Of a stretch of DNA of 64,000 nucleotides, positions 1 through 12,371 are shown one piece after another. Under the pieces are notes generated by a model. It was not told the DNA's origin and ran no database searches. It saw only the letters and a program-made list of their open reading frames with translations. This DNA comes from Oxyruncus cristatus. Taxonomy: Eukaryota > Chordata > Aves > Passeriformes > Cotingidae. The position numbers and the translations under genes were made by a program. The DNA lies in NCBI GenBank assembly GCA_013399855.1, contig VXAY01002818.1, forward strand, positions 310,039-374,038, in the 5' to 3' direction. Each line of letters starts with the position of its first letter. Position 1 is the first letter of the stretch.

Positions 1-936
1 TCAAAAGTTGTGAGGGGAATAAAAGAGAAAAGAAAGGTAAGGGTTTGAAATTATAGTAAAGTGAGCAGTCTTGGTTTCATGTTCCCATGCCTTTTGATTT
101 AAGGCTTTGGAGAGTGAAAAGGTGGCTAAGGAGCAAAGTGCTGACACATGAGCTAGGTCTCCAGATTGATGGATAAGTGCACAGTCCAGTTTGGGGATGG
201 AGGGAGGGAATGCACAAGAACAGGAACTCTTACCTAAGCCCTCCCCATGTTCTGGGCTGCTGGGTTCAGGGACAGCCCTCAGGCAAACATTAGAGCAACC
301 CTTAGGCTACCTTACTAATAGACAGATCCCTCTGCAAGTGCAAGATTACTCCCAAAAGAATGTTATTGACTGCTGCTTTCAATCTGGGTTTAAATGATTC
401 ATGTACTATTTGAACTTCTACTACTTTCCAGCAGAAATATCATTTGACCTACCTGTTAGGGAACTCAGTCTTGTTCCAATGTCCTGACAATTGTCATTGT
501 GTAATTGACTGCTACCACCACCAAAAACCAAACTAGTGGCTGAGAGAAAATTCTGCTGATTGAATTTGCTGTGTGAGAGTGATTGGGTAAGTATAGTGCT
601 GAAACTTATTTTTTCAAGCAACAAAACTACAGAATGCTTCAAGGTACCAATGCAAATGGGCAGAAACCAGAATCTAGAACAAATTGGGAACAATATTCCC
701 CAGTGATTTACTTGTTCAAATGCCCTGGTTCATGATAGTAATAGAAAAAATAACAGTATATGATCTTCTGAACAATTTGCTAAACCCCAGAATACTTGAA
801 AGATGAGGTAATAAAGGAACAGGATGGTGATTTAAAAGATCCCTGCCAGAATCACTCCAACAAATATTCAGTTGACTGGTGGGGCTGGATTTCCAGTAAG
901 TATATACTGACTGAAAGAACATCCTCTTTCCCTCCT

Positions 937-938
<2 letters not shown>
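1..938. other. Unique AT-rich sequence, no gene seen
   Basis: No open frame longer than about 90 codons occurs here and none resembles a known protein. No LINE, LTR or tandem repeat was recognised. The segment ends at a pyrimidine-rich run that leads into a 32-base T tract. It is best read as intergenic or intronic DNA. Confidence 0.6.
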
Positions 939-973
<35 letters not shown>

Positions 974-1000
974 GTTTAATGCATCCTAAACCACTTTATT
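939..1000 (-). repeat. Poly(A) tail with AATAAA, retrocopy-like 3' end (minus strand)
   Basis: Positions 939-970 are 32 consecutive T. On the minus strand this is a poly(A) tract. The hexamer AATAAA (TTTATT at 995-1000) sits 24 bases before its start, the spacing of a real polyadenylation site. A genomic poly(A) directly after a correctly spaced signal is the mark of a reverse-transcribed mRNA. The body would extend rightward from 971. I could not identify the parent or its other end, there is no long minus-strand frame in the next kilobase, and I found no convincing target-site duplication. Alternatively, a homopolymer happened to expand near an AATAAA hexamer. Confidence 0.45.
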
Positions 1001-4000
1001 ATATTTCGGTAGGTCATGTTTACAAGCATTCATTTGTGCCACAAGGTTTTTACCAGAGATCCTTTTCTTTCCAGTAGTTACTTATCTTTTCCCAGGGTGT
1101 AGGTTTGTTGTATTGGTGTCCCAAATGGTGATAAAGTGTAGAACAACTAAACTGTGCAGGGACATGGCCCCAGTGTCATCTAGTGATTGTCCTGAAGAAC
1201 TGAGGGGACACTTACTGAAATAACTAGACAGAAACCTCAAAGGACTAGAAATGCATTTTCAAAATGTCCTGACATCTTCCTCTATTCTTTCTTCAGCAAG
1301 AAAGGTCAGATCTAGATTTGTGTAATACTGTATTTGCCCCTATGCATTCTGTCAGCTTCAATGTGAACTTCAGTGTGAGCCTATGGGTTTCAATATGAGA
1401 TTGAGCTCCAGACCTTGGCCCCTCTTCCACCCAGAGGAAATGTTCATCTGACCCTCCAGGGTTTATGGGAGCTGGACATGCCTTTGGAGAACAGCACAGG
1501 CCACAGATAGTTTATTCCTCCTCTAGAGGATAGAGGTCAGGAAATCATCTGGTGACAAATGCTGAATGACTTCACAACCCTAGTTTGCATGTGTTGCTCA
1601 GAGAGGTGATCAAGGAAAAATAAAGATTACATTAACTGAAAGATAAACACATTGAGGTCAATCAGCTTAAAGCACTGGCATTACCAGGAGAATCTGTTGT
1701 GTTTTGCATTATACCTTACACAACTGACAAAGGGACAATATATGCCCTTCTTCAGAATAAACTGTATAAAATTATATAGAGTTTTACAGGCATATTAATC
1801 TTAGCAGCCACACCAAAGGAAAAAACCCAAAACACCACAGAAAAATTTTGAACCAGTTCGATGGTCCCTTCATTTTATTATAACACACATCACTTTCATC
1901 AAAGAAAGTCACATCTTGAAGAACTGACTCAGTAGAATACCCACCTAATTGTGTGTTTCAAAAAGATTTAAACCTGGGATTAAGTGGTCTGACAAATCGG
2001 AGCTTTATATACCACAGCACTCCTGAACATGCTAACAAAATGTTGGAAAAGGAAAGTAGAAATACATTTGGTCTTCCAAAAAACCTTTTTTATTCTATCA
2101 AGTAAGTCAAAAGTTATAAGGTTGAAGGTAAGAAACAGTTTTTTGTTTGTTTTTTTTTCTTTCAGTAAAAGGCAAAAAAAAAGAGAAATACAAACAAACG
2201 AGAATTTCAGCACAATTAAAAGGACAACTAAGAAAACACTGCTCATATTTCTTGGTGATTTGAAAATGGGAGCATAGGAGAGGAAGAAAACTATAATTAT
2301 TATCTTTGGAAACTATGGTAGTAAAACTAAAAAAAGTTTACCTTGAGGAAAAAGAGGGACAGCTAATCAGAACTCAATATTTTTTCTATAAATATATTTG
2401 TCTTCCATCTCACCTCCATGTGATGGCCACTTTTCATCTCTGAGACTCAGTATGTTTGTTAGATGCCTGCCTTGCTGGCTGGCATTAATGGGCAGTCCCA
2501 CAGGTGGGGAGGGCTGTGGCAGTGCAGTGGCCATGGAGTGTTGGACCATACTGCAGCCCAACATCCAGTGGAGCCCTTATGTAAGGCACAGTCTTTCCTA
2601 CTTTAACCTTTGTTTAATGTATTCCTAAAAATTGTATGCAATTGTAACCATTAGGGAAGTCCAGGACCTGAAGGATGAATACAGCTCCTGCCTCCCATTC
2701 TACAGGATTTTTCTCTGACTTTGCTCATTAACTCAATGCCACTTTTGACAGTCCCTGTTTTTCATAATATTTTTCTGACCAAAGATAAACCAGAGATTTT
2801 TAAATTTACTGCTTTTGATATTCGACTTATTCATGTTAAGATGTCAGATGGATATTAACAATCTAATTTTTTTTAGGTTACAAAGCAAATGTTTCATAAG
2901 AACTTCACAGGCCAGAGATTTGTAGAGGAGATGAATAAGAAATCGAGATGTCATATTTCTAACACATAACCCTCATACACATCAGCACACAAAATAACCC
3001 ACAGCTCCAATTCACTTTAGTGGGACAAAAGCAATCTAAAAGAGAAGTAAAAACTTCAACTTACTAGAAAGAATTGAGCTGTGATGTATATTGATATTCA
3101 GGCCCTTCAGAATTATATTTTTTGATAGAAAAGGTTCAGTTTGCAAAAGTTTTAGACATTTATTTATTTTAAGTGTGTATATTTGTGAGATTATTTAAAT
3201 AAAGTATGTGGTTATGTTGCATATACATATGAGTTATATTTGTTTATATTTTTATATTACATTGATCAACTGCCGTATGCACATAAAGGCTGGCACAATG
3301 TTTTAGGCATTCTTAGCAGATTCAACTTCTTGGTTCTCTGTCAGTTATATAATAAATATTGAATTATTCCAGCTGCTTCATCAGCCTTAGAAAGAAACTG
3401 CCTCTAGCAGTATTATTTTACATCTTATGTATACCCAAACTTAGATATCCAAAATAAGATAAATGTGTCTTCCTTCTTCCACAGTTATGGAAAGATATAC
3501 AACAATGCTCTTGGTATTCAGGAGGGTATATTTAAATGCAAAAAAATCCTCTACTGTTTATTTCATCTTGCACACTACAAATATAGTAGTTACAATGTCT
3601 GTGAAGATCTAAGTGACCATATTACACTTAACTTGTATATCTTAATTAAAAAAAGAGATACAAATAGTTTTTAAAATTGTAACCAAAAAGCTCACCAAGA
3701 ATTGCTTTATTTTATCATTGAACTTCATGTCCAGTTTCCACAACTTAGGCTTTGGGGACAAATCTGAACATTTAAGGCACAAAGAGAAGAGGACAGACAA
3801 CATCTTGCAGAAAAAAAAAAAAGCTGACACAGCAATAGAGTACAAATATAGCAAGATTCAAAAATGATCTTCAAAAATGTGTCACAGAATAAACTTATAG
3901 ATTATTAAAATGTAAAATCCCAGGTGAAACACAAGTTTCTTTAGATTTCTCTCAGCTGTTTTTAGCATTGGTTTTCTGTTTATTTCCTTTTTGTTTTTCC

Positions 4001-7000
4001 TTAATTTCTGAAGTGCTGAGGAACTGGTACCTCCATTCCTGCCCATACCAACGTGCAACAGGTGCTCACAAGGTCTGAAAAACAAAAGCCACCTGATTTC
4101 AAAAGGGAAAAATACATATCAAAGCAAGTAGAATATGCTATGCCAGGAATTTGCTGATTTTATAATAAAATAGTAATACAATTACGTAACATCACATTAA
4201 AACACTGAAATGAACGATGTTTTAACAGTGAATTTATAAAAAGTTACACTTTAAGAAATCAATCTCAATTCTATGATAAGCCACTATTTATTATAATAGA
4301 TGCAGCACAGGTTTATATATACAGACAATTACTGCTGATATAAAACCAATCCAACAGGTTTTACAGGATGTTCATTTTCTTTGCAGGTATTGCAGACCAG
4401 ATGATTCCCAGAATCTCTGATATGCATTCAGTACCATAATGTGAACCAAATACTATTCTCTTAAACAACCGGAATCCAGTCTAAATGAAGAAGGTTTTAA
4501 TACCTTGTTTCCTCTTCTTCTGTTGGAAATTAGTCCATGAACTACTTTCAAGTCATTCTGTTATATAAATTACTCAAAAAATGCCATTATTTTCCTGTGA
4601 AATCAGGTCATTTGTCTTAGATGTAAGCTACAGGGGATCTCTTTAGGCTGTTTCCTCCCTTCTCAAGTATGTAACACTGCAAGAAGGGTATGTGAAGCAG
4701 TCTTGCAGCTCACCAGTGCTACTTCTGGACTGATAGGAAGTGATGAGGTTTTATTTCAATGATACTCCAAGGACTGGTTAGACAACAACCAAGGAACCTC
4801 ATGTCTATGCAGAGAGCAGTCAGTTGCAGTGAGTCAACCTGTCAAGAAACATTTTCTCTGATTATTGCACTCCCGTTTTATATTCTGTTACTTTCCACAA
4901 CCTCAACATTATGAGGGGAAAAAGCTTTTCAGGAATGATCAAGAAAGTATGCAACTTTTTAAGTCTGAAATTTCCTCTGAAGCTGGACTCCACTGTTTTT
5001 TGTCAAATGTCATTACATCAGGTTGTTGCTTTTACTTTGTAATACATGTTCATATCTCTGTGCAGTTCTTCCAAAACTAGTATTCCTAACACCTAAAATA
5101 ATTCTTCCAGCTCCTAAAACTGAGGTCCTGCTTTTAGTAATCACATTAAGAGCTGCTGATACACAACCAACCTTATTTGGAATGGTTTGGGACAGGCTCA
5201 GTAAAAGTGAAAAACTGAAAGGTTGTGTTGACCTTACTTGCAAAGACATAGTCACACAAATAGGGCCACTGTGTGGCCAAACTTTTGTGCTCTACTTCTG
5301 TACAGGAAAGAGACTTCCTAGAGATTTTTGGTACTTTAAATGAAGATTTCTAGTTTAATTATTTGTATTTATTTATTTATTATTTGAACAAAAGCAGCAG
5401 AAGACATTTTTACTGCTGTCCTCTTTATATAAATATACTCGCATTTAGGTGTGGTTAGTATTATTCTATGAATTAAGCCTTTTACTTGAGGTGTTCTGTC
5501 TGTAAAGTGTGATTGTTTTCAATTAAAGAATGACCCAAACAGCACTTGAGACTAAACCAAAATGTTTTATAAAATGTGTATATTGATTTTAACCAAATGC
5601 AATCTTTTCAGAAAAAAAGACTCTCCCATCTTCAGTGCACCAAAAACTAACTTTCCTGACTTTGATCATAAAAAGACATAGAGAAGATCTTGTCAGATAT
5701 GAAATACAGAAGAGAGAACAGTGGAAAAATGAATGAAGTGACATAACACTGGTTGAACTTTGTTGTTCTTGTTGTACTATACTAGAACAAACACTTCTTA
5801 CTAATACAGTGGAACAGCTCAACAATTTTCAGGCACGAAGACTACTTGAGGGAAAATTCAATAAGTAAGTTAAGAATTCCAAACTGTAATCAGACCTTGG
5901 GGAAGAAGCAGTATTGAAACACAACTTTTTTGACAGTTTTGAGTGTAGCTCTGGTGGTCTGTTTCAAAAACTGTCAAAACGATGATAAGTGGTCTTGGGA
6001 GTCTAGTTTTGATTCTTGCACCAAATAATCTGTCTGCCTTCTTGGTATTAGTCCTGTTAGCAATTTAAGAAGTCTGCTTTTTGAAGGAGAAAAGATGCTA
6101 AAATGGAAAAATTACTATGCTGAATGTAGAGTAATTACTTTTCATGACATCCTCATTTAAATCAATAGGATTGACTAATTAGGACATCTAAGCTGAAATC
6201 AATAGGATCTGACAGCTAACACCTCCCTGTAGCAATAAGCCAGAATCAACAATTTTGCGTCTATACTGATGTGAAAATTAGCCAATCCTATTTTTGATTG
6301 TTATTCAGTACCTTATATTTTCCTGAACAACTAAGCCATTCCATACCTTGTATACTCCCCATATTCCAAAATAAAAGCTGATTAAATTGATATACATTCT
6401 GCCTTGCAGTGCACACTTGCAGCTTGTTACAAAAGAGCTTGATGGACCTGATGTTTGTGTTCTCATTCTTAAGATGCCAGTGGATCAAAAAACGCAATTA
6501 AAATGCATGTCATGGCCAGGAACACCAAATAAGGAGCCAGCAACCCAGAATGAGATAATTCTTTCATCATTGAGACTTTAATGGGAAAGTTTTTGGGTTG
6601 ATAGTTTCCTGACAGTTCTTCCTCTGAGGGTTTTCTCTGCCTTCCCTCAAGTTTTCAGTTTTTCTTCAGGATTTCTGATGATCTATGCGAAGTCTGTGCT
6701 GTATTTACTCCTGAAACTATCCTCAGTGCACAGCAGGACAGGTTTGTGGAAATCATGGCACCTTGAGGCTTTCTGGAGTTGGAAAGGAGAGATAATGAAA
6801 GAATCAAAATATACTGTGTGCTATGAAACGGACAAGCAGCCTAAGGTTTGTTTCTTCTGCCAGTCAGATTTTGAATCCTGTTGAAGTTAGTGTTTCTTCT
6901 GAATTTCTAGGCAGAAATGATAGTTAATGCTTTCCTTCTTTATTTTGCATTTGAGGCTGTCACTGTCCTTCAAACCATGCTGATGAGCATGATAGCCTTC

Positions 7001-10000
7001 ATTAAAGCAAGCATAATCCATTTGCCGTTACACATAAATGACCTTGAAGACAGATCAGGAAATTCAAGGAGAGCAGAACACATCAGAAATGTCCTCTGAA
7101 ACATACTATTGTCTCTAGGATTCACTTATTATCTGTTCATTTCCTGATACTTTTCCTTCCAGTTTTTGTTGGGTTTTGGCAAAGTTTATTTTCCTATTTA
7201 ATCCATGGCCAAATGAATGTTGTTGGTTTTAATGGAGATATGCACAACAGAGTAGAACCATGTCTTCCAATGACTATAAATGGCAGTAAGCAGCCATTTG
7301 AAGACATATTAAAAGCTCACTGAGGACCATATGTATGATTCTCTTTCTCTCAACTACAGGCACGTTTATTTGGAGTTCAAGTACCAATTTAAGCATGCTT
7401 TCATGCGGCCTATGTACTTCAATTCATGAATTTTCAACATAAATCTCAGAAATTTTTAAGAACCCAAAGTAGCAGCATCCTGTCCCAATTATAAAATAAA
7501 AACCAATCCAAAATACATAATAACTTGCAGTCTTTCTTATCAAGTTCTTCATAATTTCTAAGCCAAAGTACTTCCATGATTTCTTTTCCTCCAAAGGATT
7601 TTGCAAATGCCTAGATATCAAAAAAAAAAAAAAAAAAGTTATGTAATTCATGTTGGAAAAGAATTGAAGACCACCTGCCCTAAACAAGCAGTAAGTCTTA
7701 ATATTGGATATACTAACAATTTCTTGTAGGCACAACTTTTCTTCCAAGTAACTTCGCAGTAACTGTGTGCAATATTTGATTTGAGAAGAATTAAGCAGTT
7801 TAAATTTGAGACGTGTTGAATATTGTATCCTGAACTGGGTTGTCAAGAACATCCTTGAGAGTGGCTGTTTTTCTTATTTATGTAATGTTTGCCACAGCTT
7901 TGTCCAAGACAATAGAATTTTTCTACTGGATCAGGACCCAGAGAGTTTAATCGCCTCTGCTGATCTGACGTGCAGCAACATGGCTTAGAGGGAGAAGATG
8001 GCATTCAGGTTGAAAGTTCCAGCCCACTTAGGAAACCACACTAAACCTGATTTAATGTCCTCTGAAATGTTATTCTCTGCAAGCACCACCACAAAACCAA
8101 CAAAAAATAAACTTCACAATGTTATTCATCAAATTGCAGCATTTTCTTCAAGGCTTTGGCTACAAAGGAGACAGAAATGAGGCAAATGTGAAAAGACTTT
8201 AGAGTAGCAAAATTTTGAGGTGGCAGGAGACAAACTGCATTGTAGCTAATGGCAAAAAATGCCATAACAGGACTGTCTTAGCAAAAGAGAGTCTCATACA
8301 TGGGCTATGGACACTTAGAAGCAATTTTTTCCAGTGCGTGTCTTTGGCAAATGTTTTGGCCCTGGTAGGCCTTGTCTTCCTCAAAAAAGGCTTTAAATAA
8401 TTCTTAGGTAATATCCTCTATATCACTGTCCAAGGCCACATAGGAGGATACAGACAGAGGTGCGTAACACCTAACACTTGCCCAGAACAGACACATTGCT
8501 TAGAATTGGAGCTAATTAAGCACACATCTGAAAAAGATGTTTCTTGAGCAATTTTTTTGACTTGTATATCCAACACAAAAGTGAATACATGCTAAGGTCA
8601 CTTCCCTCGGGGTGGGAAAAACTGGATACAGATCCCTTTTCTGCTTTTTTCATGGCAGTGATCTAACGTAAGGCTGTCCATGTGATAGATGAATATTGCT
8701 GGAATAAAGAGATACTTCCTAAATCATTTATAAAGCACAGAGTAACACCAATAAAATAAATTTACACTTCAAGTATTTTGCAGTTAAGGTACTCACATGG
8801 AAAACGGTAGGCCTATGCTGAAAATTCTTGGTCTAGCTCCAGCAGCAGCAGAACTTCATTGCAGACCTCTCTGTGAGTACTTTAGTTTACTCCACGCTCT
8901 TTCTGTCATTTTTTTTTTGCAAAAGGGAAAACCAAGTTTAGGTTCATGAGTTTCATGGAGGGTTAATGACTGGGGATTTGATAATGTGATGTCTTAAATT
9001 TTGCAATACATTACGCTATTACTTTTAAGGGATCAAACATTAAAGTTTCTCTCTTTCTCTTTTCCTTTGCCCATAGAGAATGTGAGGTGCTCCTCACATC
9101 CTACAAGTGTAATTATAATGTTGCAGGAGCAAGGTTAATGAAACCATGTAAAGTCTGTGCATGGCTATCTAACAGCACAACAGTGCATGAAGATAGTGTA
9201 ACAGTGATTGACAAAGGCTGAAATGAGAAACTAATTAAGAAGAAACATTTCTGACTTATAGACTCCACTAGGTGCTCCTTTTCTAGAGGTTCTAGGTATT
9301 CAGTGTAAAATGAGCCATAACAGAGGTACTACAGAAAAGTAATTTCTGTATCAGGAGTGGGAAAGGATTTCTGTAACAATTTACCCCACAGTATGTGAGC
9401 TTTGTAGAGATAAGGCTATTTGTTAATCTCTTCTTCCATCTCTGTGGTATCAAGGAAGGAGCTTCATACTTTGAATACAGTATAAATACCATAAATAAGG
9501 TAACAAAAATTTTTACATCTACCTCCCATAAAGTATTTTCATCAATTCAGTCAAATAAGAGTCCATAAGCAAAGCATTATATAGATTAAATAACACGGTT
9601 CAGATGCTCTGGTTTAAGCCTGCAGAGCTCTGTGATACTTCTCAGGAGAATACCTTCCATTTTAAGTGTATTATATTCATTATTCCTTTCCTCCCCCTCC
9701 TTTCTTCCTACATTTTAATTCATTTCGTGGCTTTCTCTTCATCACATGGGCTTTTATTTTCAAAATAAGCCATTTCTGCAGTATCTTTTCAAATGCCTTT
9801 GGAAAATTTAAATATATAATGTAGCTACATTCTCTTTATCTGTCATGCTAGAAATATCTTCAAAAAGTCTAGTGTATTTGTAAAGCAAGCTCAGCTCTCC
9901 TAGCATTCTTACTGCATCTTGTTAACTAATCCCCTTGTCACCACCTTACTTTCACTTTCTTCTGTCACAAATTAATCCATCAACAATCATGTAATTCGAA

Positions 10001-10378
10001 TTATCTGGTTTCCTTCTTTTTCCAAGAAGTGACATTAACTCACACTTGAGCTGTAAGGAGGGTGCACAGTTTTCACTGAACAAAATATAATCAAATCTTA
10101 CTACTTCTAAATGCTACTTGAGGGCTTTGCTAGCTCTTATTAGCTACTGTCAAGGATATATAAGAACCTAGACAGAAGTAAAATGCAGATGGGTTAAGAT
10201 GTGGGATCCAGACCTTGATGGAGCCAGTGTAAAGTTTCCTATTGAGTTGGCTGCCAAGGCACTGACACATCCACCTTTCCTGGGTGGAAGCAATTTCCAG
10301 TATTCTGTGGAGGTGAAAGCAGAGCTTCTTGACTGTCAAGTTAAACTGAGAGGGGAGAAATAAGACTGGTATTATCCC

Positions 10379-10382
<4 letters not shown>
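1001..10382. other. Long AT-rich noncoding stretch
   Basis: About 9.4 kb without a recognisable gene. It contains short homopolymer runs (A18 near 7,621) and a direct repeat of AAATCAATAGGA at 6,159 and 6,196. Several open frames of 60-142 codons occur on both strands with no recognisable domain. The longest is on the minus strand at 7,424-7,852 and is crossed by the A18 tract. The left end may include the body of the retrocopy-like element ending at 971. Confidence 0.6.
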
Positions 10383-10446
<64 letters not shown>

Positions 10447-10474
10447 CAAAAAAAAAAAAAAAAAAAAAAAAAAA
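10383..10474 (+). repeat. Interrupted poly(A) tract
   Basis: Sixty A residues (10,383-10,442), then TCCCC, then 27 A residues (10,448-10,474). No canonical AATAAA lies immediately upstream; the nearest similar word is AATAAG about 20 bases before. It could be an expanded poly(A) tail of an old insertion or a simple repeat. Its true length is uncertain, because assemblers handle such tracts poorly. Confidence 0.85.
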
Positions 10475-12338
10475 GCAAACCATCAGAAATAAATCTCCCA
10501 AATACAACAGAACCGAAAGTGTATTGGTGTTGAAAATAATATGTGAAGGATTGGGGAGTCACCTGTAATTAGGCTTTTAGTTTTTCTGGACTGTTACAAA
10601 CTGAAATATACTACCAGCAAGCAGAAAGAGTGCCAGTACAAACTAAAGCCATAGGCAAATGCTACTGATTTGTTTCAAATAGGAAACAAAGGACTGTGGA
10701 AGGAATAATGAAAAAAAGTATAGTTCCAACAGGAAATGCCATTTTCCAGCTGACTAGAATAACTTGGCTTTTGTCCTCACTTTTTATATTGTATCCCAAA
10801 TGAAAAAAGGTTTCGTGCAACACATACCTTGCTAAGGACCCTTGCAGATAGAGATAAGGGACTTGTATTGAAGTTCATTTAGCTGTATACACCAGCGCAA
10901 AATAATTGTAAATATTTTCCAACTCAACTTTATGGCAGGTTATGTGCCTCTTGCCTTTTATGGTGAAGAACATCTGACAATAAGATGTAAAAGACAACTG
11001 AGAATTCACTTAAAACAGTAGTTTAACAACTTTTCCCCAACTGACCTACCCAAAACCTCCAAACAACATTTGAAACCTTTAATTTCTTTAACCTCTTTCA
11101 TCACTTCAGGATTTTTGAAATTAGGAACTCCAAATAGTTTCACATAAAAAATACATCTTAAAACTCTGTGGAAGACTTTAACCACTTTTTTTGGAAAAGA
11201 GGAGATTTATAGTAAGGGAAAAATTACTAACGTGATTGCACGTAAGATTGGTGAATCTAAATCAGTATAGAACCCTGTATCATCTTTTATAAGTAACATG
11301 GAAGACTCACTAGTGTGAAAATTTAATGCATTGTAGGTTTTTTAAAATGCATACATTCCCCTATCCCTCGGATATGACAAACTAAAAAGTTAAAAAAGCT
11401 ATCAAAGTTTTTTTATTATTATTCTTTTAATGTGCAGTTTGGGGAGTAATTTATGTGCTGTTCTTCACGTAGGCCAAAATTCAGCTCTTATCAAGAACTA
11501 CTTGTTTCTCAATCTCTTTAACATTAAAATTTACAGGACTTTTTTTATTCCTGTTTATACATCTTTCTGCTAACACTTGGAAATAGCTGGAAAACTTTTA
11601 CATCCTAAATAATTTCATTTTAGGAAGAACCAACACTCAGGCAAATTCAGACTGCAAAATAGGAATGTCAGGAAGCTATAAAGGTCTGAATTTGCTATGA
11701 TGAACATGAAAAGGTTTGCTATTGATGTTGCATTGTAATGGAGTCTGTACCAACAGTCTCCCATGCTGAGAAGGAAGACTCATGTTTTATACATCTGATT
11801 CATACGATGGCAAGAAAGACACACTCTTGAAGACAGAGATGTTTTACAGTCATGCAGTTGAGTGGGGGGGATGCATAGAGATTTCTCTGAGAGAAAAGAA
11901 CAGTGTCTGGAGTTAGAAGTTAAAAGATGTAGAGCTAAGTCATGTTTCTAGCTAGAGCTCTCGGGTAGAGACCATGCTATGTGAGGGACTTTGTTAAAGG
12001 TCACAGCTCACAGTGGGGTTCAACAGGGAAGTCAAATGTTAGGGTCACCCAGGGACGGGTGAGGACACTGAGCTGTAGACAAACATTTTGAGAAATCTCA
12101 TGGCTTGCAGGGGCAGCCCTTCACCCACCAGAACCAAGGGGCACTGTACCTCCCAAGCACTGTTGAGAGCTATTTTCTATCTTGTGGCAGAAAACCCCTT
12201 CTACAATCTGCACACCTGGGAACAGGGACTTGGCTTTTCTTGAGAGAGAGGATTATATAGCCCACTGTTAAGGAAGCTCAAACAGCAGTCTTTCTTCCCT
12301 GCTTCCGAGGGAGTTCCATACACAAATTCTGCTTTCTG

Positions 12339-12371
12339 TATGCCTCAGTTTCCTCACTGGCAAACGGAGAA
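12339..12371. repeat. Possible ancient MIR-like SINE remnant
   Basis: The run beginning TGCCTCAGTTTCCTCA, followed by a GGCAAACGGAG-like tail, resembles the well-known segment of MIR-type CORE-SINEs (TGCCTCAGTTTCCTC followed by a CTGTAAAATGGG-like end). Only about 30 bases can be matched by eye, so a chance match is possible. If real, it is a very old amniote relic. Confidence 0.3.

Noticed and set aside
10130..10562. Phenylalanine-rich minus-strand frames
   Set aside because: They are created by reading the poly(A) tract on the other strand.
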